From Amoebidium appalachense (Eukaryota > Ichthyosporea), in the NCBI GenBank assembly GCA_963693365.1, contig CAVNZM010000007.1, forward strand, positions 10,850,001-10,914,000: a stretch of DNA of 64,000 nucleotides. Reading direction: 5' to 3'. The translations under genes were made by a program, and so were the position numbers. Under the pieces are notes generated by a model, which was not told the DNA's origin, did not search any database, and saw nothing but the letters and a program-made list of their open reading frames with translations. Positions within the stretch are counted from its first letter, which is position 1. Every line of letters starts with the position of its first letter. Shown here piece after piece: positions 52,122 through 64,000 of the stretch.

Positions 52122-53455
52122 GTTCAGGGTTGGGACAAGTGGTGCTGGCCGAGATGCCGAATAAGTGTACGTGTCTGTGTATAAGTGGTGTGTGTTGTAT
52201 GCCCGCGCGGCACACTTCACCAGCTCTCCCAAATAATGTTCACTCTTTGTCTCCAATGGCAGCACAAAGCACCCGTTCCCTCATGTTCTACCAGTAGTTG
52301 CTTACTATGTCCAAACACGCTCTGATGCTCTTTGTGGTTCAACCCTACTGTGCAAGGATGACCTACAACTCAGTGCTCGGGGGCTTAAGCAGGCATGTTC
52401 TTCTAACCTGACAGAACAGTAAGGTACACGCCGCTACCAGCTACACTCAATAAAGTTATATAATACAGCCTTAATTAGTATATTATATCCCTACCACCTC
52501 ATCCTTTCACGTTTTACTATGCACCACACATTCCAGCTCTACTGTACACACAGAACATGTTTGACTTCATGAATGAAAATGCCTTCCTAAAATGGATGAT
52601 TTTGGCACCAAAACTCATAAGTTTACAGATGTGCGCTCAGCCAACCAGCAATGGCTGATTGTTATCGGTAACTTGAGAGGATGATGCGGCCAGTGCTGGT
52701 GTTGTAACTTTCACTGAGCCACTTCACGTGAGCCTCTCCGGCGCTCAGCTGTTCATGAGAAACTCGCACATGCACCGCCGGGCATGCTGGTGAGTATAGA
52801 GGGAGAGGGGTAGGGGCGAAGAGGCCAACATGCATATGCACATGCTATTGTAGCTGCAGCAAGCACGTATGGTTGCAGTGCAGGAGTTGAGCTGTTTACT
52901 TGATTTGCGCCTGCATGTATATCCCATACACAGGGCAAGACACCACTAAAGCGCGCATCATAGAACAACACAAAGGGTGGGGGTGCAAGGATGGGTCTTG
53001 TGCTGTCGCTGCTGTCCGGGCTGTGGCAGCTTGCACGTGCAATATGGTGCGACATAGTGCTGGTACGCGCACACCCGTGCAGCCCTCCCCCTTTTCCCTT
53101 CAAGTACTGCGGTGTCTGAGCCTCATGCATGCACTGGTCCCCGTGCCACCGCCCGTTCGATCCTCTTGTGCTCTACCTGGCCTTTGCCGTGATTCTCTCG
53201 CTTCGTTCGGGACATCACAGACGTTGCACCCATTCATCCCCGCTTGTCTGTAAATCTTTGTGTTCTTGTGGTGGTTTACCTGCTTCGCACCAAGCCAACT
53301 CCCCTTTCTCTGTGCTGCTACAACATCAGGCTGTTGAGTGGGACCAGATCCAGCAACAGATGCACCCACACGCACACACAGAGACACAGACACACACGCA
53401 GCCACCTGCCCGTTCTTGTGTGTGCACTGACCTGGCCTTAGCACGTGCGCCACAG
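52122..53455. other. Divergent promoter region plus unresolved lipase N-terminus
   Basis: Lies between the minus-strand coiled-coil start and the first fixed lipase exon, so it may hold both promoters. The frame over about 53156-53215 encodes a hydrophobic stretch (HRPFDPLVLYLAFAVILSLR) like the N-terminal membrane segment of SDP1/TGL lipases, but I found no donor of the required phase 2. CACGTGC motifs occur near 53032 and 53440. Confidence 0.45.
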
Positions 53456-61001
<7,546 letters not shown>

Positions 61002-61270
61002 GAGCCTTTTTTTTTGGGAATTCGGCCTGCAGTGTCGGATGTAGCTGGATGGCTGGGGGCCACTTGTGTTGGCTGTGTCGTGTATGTGCACTTGGGCGCA
61101 GGTGGGCGGGGCGGGGCAGCAGGGGCGGGGGTGGGGGGAGGGGGTAGTCAAAATAGTGTTTCGAAAAGTCTTATCCCCACCGCCAGTTCTCGAATCTTCC
61201 CACTGAATGGCTGCCATTATTCTCCGTTGTTTATTATGGTGCCCCATCCCCCCCCCCCCCCCCCCCCCCC

Positions 61271-61400
61271 CAGTCTATGGGCTCTGCTTATTTTGCATAC
61301 TCTTTGTGTGTGGGTTGCACTCAACACCGTTTTGCCCGTTGTTTATGTGTACTTCGTACTGTATGGCGCATTTAAACCCCCTCCTCCTCGTCCTCCCTGG
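61271..61400 (+). repeat. Poly-C-tailed dispersed repeat, copy J (fragment)
   Basis: CTATGGGCTCTGCTTATTTT, GCATACTCTTTGTGTG, GTTTATGTGTACTTCGTACT and GGCGCATTTAAACCCCC follow copy B closely. The tail is short and C/T-mixed (CCTCCTCCTCG). Not at a recognised splice site. Confidence 0.8.
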
Positions 61401-61512
61401 ACGGTGGGAGAGGCCATTGTTTTCACACGCATCTACACACTGTCAGAGAAATCTACCGTGACTCTGATGCGGACACACACACACTACACACACACACACA
61501 CATACACACACA

Positions 61513-61623
<111 letters not shown>

Positions 61624-61709
61624 ACATAACACACACACTGACATAACACGCGTGCGCAACTTGACACAATGTTGTGTGCACATACCCACAGAGAGAGCCC
61701 CAGGGGAGA

Positions 61710-61757
<48 letters not shown>

Positions 61758-62524
61758 TCCACAGTTGTGGAGAGAGAGAAACCCACACACCCATAATCAC
61801 ACGCAGCACAGACTTGCCTTTACCCCACCTTACTGTGATATGCACACACACACATGCTGACACCACACACATACGCAGGTCACCCATCTTCCCGGCAAAG
61901 TCACGGCGCTCTATGTAGCAGCACCATTCCAGTAGGCCGGCAATGGGGTGAGGCATAGTGACCATGTTTGTTGTAAGCATGATGTGGCTGAAGGCAGTGG
62001 GTGTGTTGTTGGGATGATTGTGCATGCGCGAAGGGGATGGGGCAGGGTGGTGTCTTGGGGGCATGTAGTCTGTGTGCAATTTGAATGGCAGCATAAGTGT
62101 ATCATGATCGTATCGATAGTAATCAAGCCATGGGCGTAAGGTGGCATATTATCTGTGTGTATATCTGCACACCAGAAACTTTGTTGTTCGTGGAGTGCTG
62201 TGCTAGGTGATGGTTGGCTGTAGTTTCATTTTGTTTGGTTTGTTATTATTATTAATATTGTTTTGTGGGTGGGTGGGTGGGGGGGGAGGGGGTATGCTTA
62301 TAGCTGCAGACTTCGATTGAATGATATCCAATTGAAATCCATCATGGAACTATGGTGCTCAACTCTAAACTGCTGTAATTTTGGCGGCAATTTTCTGTGA
62401 ATGTGTCAGTCAGGATTTGGAACCTCGGTTGAGAGAAAGTAGAGAAAATAAATGTTCGAAAGTGTTCAAACCATGTGATATCATTGAGCATATGCCCACA
62501 ATCACGTGTTGCACATTTGTACAT

Positions 62525-62625
62525 AGGCCTCTACGTACACCCACATACACGCCGTGACGCCGGGACTCGAGCTCGTACTACCAATGCGATGGATGTGACC
62601 TGGCACACATACATGATTTATGCAC
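62525..62625 (-). other. tRNA-like / B-box sequence (possible SINE)
   Basis: On the minus strand, CGCATTGGTAGTACGAGCTC continues to GAGTCCCGGCGTCACGG. The GCTCGAGTCCC part is close to the Pol III B-box. No acceptor stem or full cloverleaf is seen. Confidence 0.3.
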
Positions 62626-64000
62626 GTATCACTTAACTCTTGAAGCTTTGTTTGCGATTGAAGCGTGTGCATACATGTAACCATCAATTTTATGGCTCTT
62701 GGGCTCGAGCTTTCGGCCTTGGGCCCTCCCTCTCTCGCTCCTCACAAGCCTTCGAACTTCTCCCACATTTCCACCCTCTCCCGCTCTGGGCCTATGCTTT
62801 TTACGAGGATTACTGTTCATTACACACATTAGCTGCCCTGCCCTGCAACATTAGCAAGTGGTTTTCTCTTGCAAGGCCTGCAAAGGTTGGGTGGGTGCAC
62901 TAGGATATCGGGAGAACTGGTGGTGATCCGAGTAGTGCTGGTGGCCATGGTGCTGCGCAGTTTTTTTTGGAGAAGAAAATGTAGGTATGAACAACCCCCC
63001 CCAAAAAGCCAGGAATATTGATTTCGAGAATCAGGCGTGTTGCAGACCGTCGCAGTGCCGTTGTGTATGCATGGATGATGCACAGCCATATGCATGCATG
63101 TGCCTCCTGCTTGCCGAACATCAAAGATTTTTATTTTTTTTTGTATAATGGATTTTATTTCGATCGGGGCATCAGACAGGGCTAAGAGTGGATATATAGT
63201 ACAGTTGCCATAGATACGACGAGATAGTCGCTGAGATAGCTTCACCGGATATCCAATGAGATATACCAAAAACGAGAATTCTACAGTAAGACTGCTAAAA
63301 GCTGCACGTATGAGCTCAACTACTGGGGTCAACAATTGCTACTAGTTATTAGCCATGCAAGAGTAAACTGCATAGAAAATATCATACTATTTGCAATTCA
63401 ACAGAAAGTCTAACAAATATTGTAGATGTTCGATCGCATGCCTATCATGCGGCAGCGGCAGGACGTTCCACCGTGGCCCGGATGGTAGATAGACCTACAT
63501 ATACAGCTTTTTATAATGACTTTATTGATGTGCTCATATGTTCGAAGGATACTAAAAAGAGATATCCCAGATATCTCGAGAGACGATTTTCGAGTCACTC
63601 AAATGGGAAGTAGGCTCACTGGAATATGGACGTCGACCCAAAGGTATAAAATAACAAATAAACACTAAAGGCAGGAGTGTAAACGATAAGTTGATATCTC
63701 GGCTTCCACAAGAAAAAAAACCTCAATAAAGGTGACCTAATATGAATTGAGTCACAAAAATCATTGAGTGAAACGCGTACGTTAACACACGGAAACTTGA
63801 GTAAATGCGCACGTTAACTAGTAATTAGCATCGATGGCAGGGTACAAAATGAGAAGCTTGGGGCATGGCTAGATTGCTCCATCAAAGCCACGAAGATGTC
63901 TAGGCTACAAACTGCAAGGAAGCCATCTGTAACTACTCTAGAAACAGAGCCCTCGGCGAAAACTCTATCACTGGAGCAGCACACGAGGTTTCAAAAGAGC

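Noticed and set aside
53129-53260. Hydrophobic segment as the lipase N-terminal exon
   Set aside because: Family position is right, but no phase-2 donor with good consensus was found, so it is not included in the model.

Overview
The window is nuclear DNA from a eukaryote. Genes are split by GT-AG introns, introns are crowded with (GT)n/(CA)n microsatellites and poly-C/poly-G tracts, coding exons are GC-rich, and a LINE-type reverse transcriptase is present. I cannot name the species. The gene set (mitochondrial uL6, TLC protein, two-pore channel, SDP1/TGL-type patatin lipase, NYN nuclease) fits a protist or other early-branching eukaryote. There are no rRNAs, CRISPR arrays or operons. All gene models were built by hand from the sequence; in the KH-NYN, TLC, TPC, coiled-coil, zinc-finger and lipase models the exon phases agree at every junction used.

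Layout. 0.9-1.3 kb (+): last exon of a membrane protein entering from the left. 3.9-4.5 kb (-): a near full-length dispersed repeat. 5.2-5.8 kb (-): organellar ribosomal protein uL6. 9.9-16.4 kb (-): a seven-exon gene combining a KH-like segment, a NYN nuclease, a CCCH zinc finger and ankyrin repeats, with one apparent 1-nt frameshift in a C9 run. 20.0-20.7 kb (+): second near full-length repeat. 21.6-24.3 kb (+): TLC-domain protein. 26.6-27.0 kb (+): small single-exon membrane protein. 29.2-32.1 kb (+): 5'-truncated non-LTR retrotransposon. 34.0-37.6 kb (+): C2HC zinc-finger, RG-rich protein. 40.3-47.8 kb (+): complete 11-exon two-pore channel. 48.9-52.1 kb (-): coiled-coil protein made of small phase-0 exons. 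53.5-61.0 kb (+): patatin-type lipase with an 8-nt microexon. 61-64 kb: no gene recognised.

The most unusual feature is a dispersed repeat family of about ten copies. The copies are truncated to different lengths at one end, share the other end, and all run into a C-rich tract there (poly-G on minus copies). In three unrelated genes (TLC, TPC, lipase) a sense copy ends exactly at an intron's 3' splice site, so the repeat end supplies a possible branch-point sequence, the pyrimidine tract and the AG. This resembles introner-like intron birth by a poly(C)-ended element. A second theme is that splice sites sit inside dinucleotide repeats: one intron begins with (GT)n at its donor and ends with (CA)n at its acceptor, so its ends are complementary in RNA.

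The genes do not form one pathway. TPC (endolysosomal cation channel), the TLC protein and the patatin lipase all act at membranes or lipid stores, but their adjacency is probably incidental.
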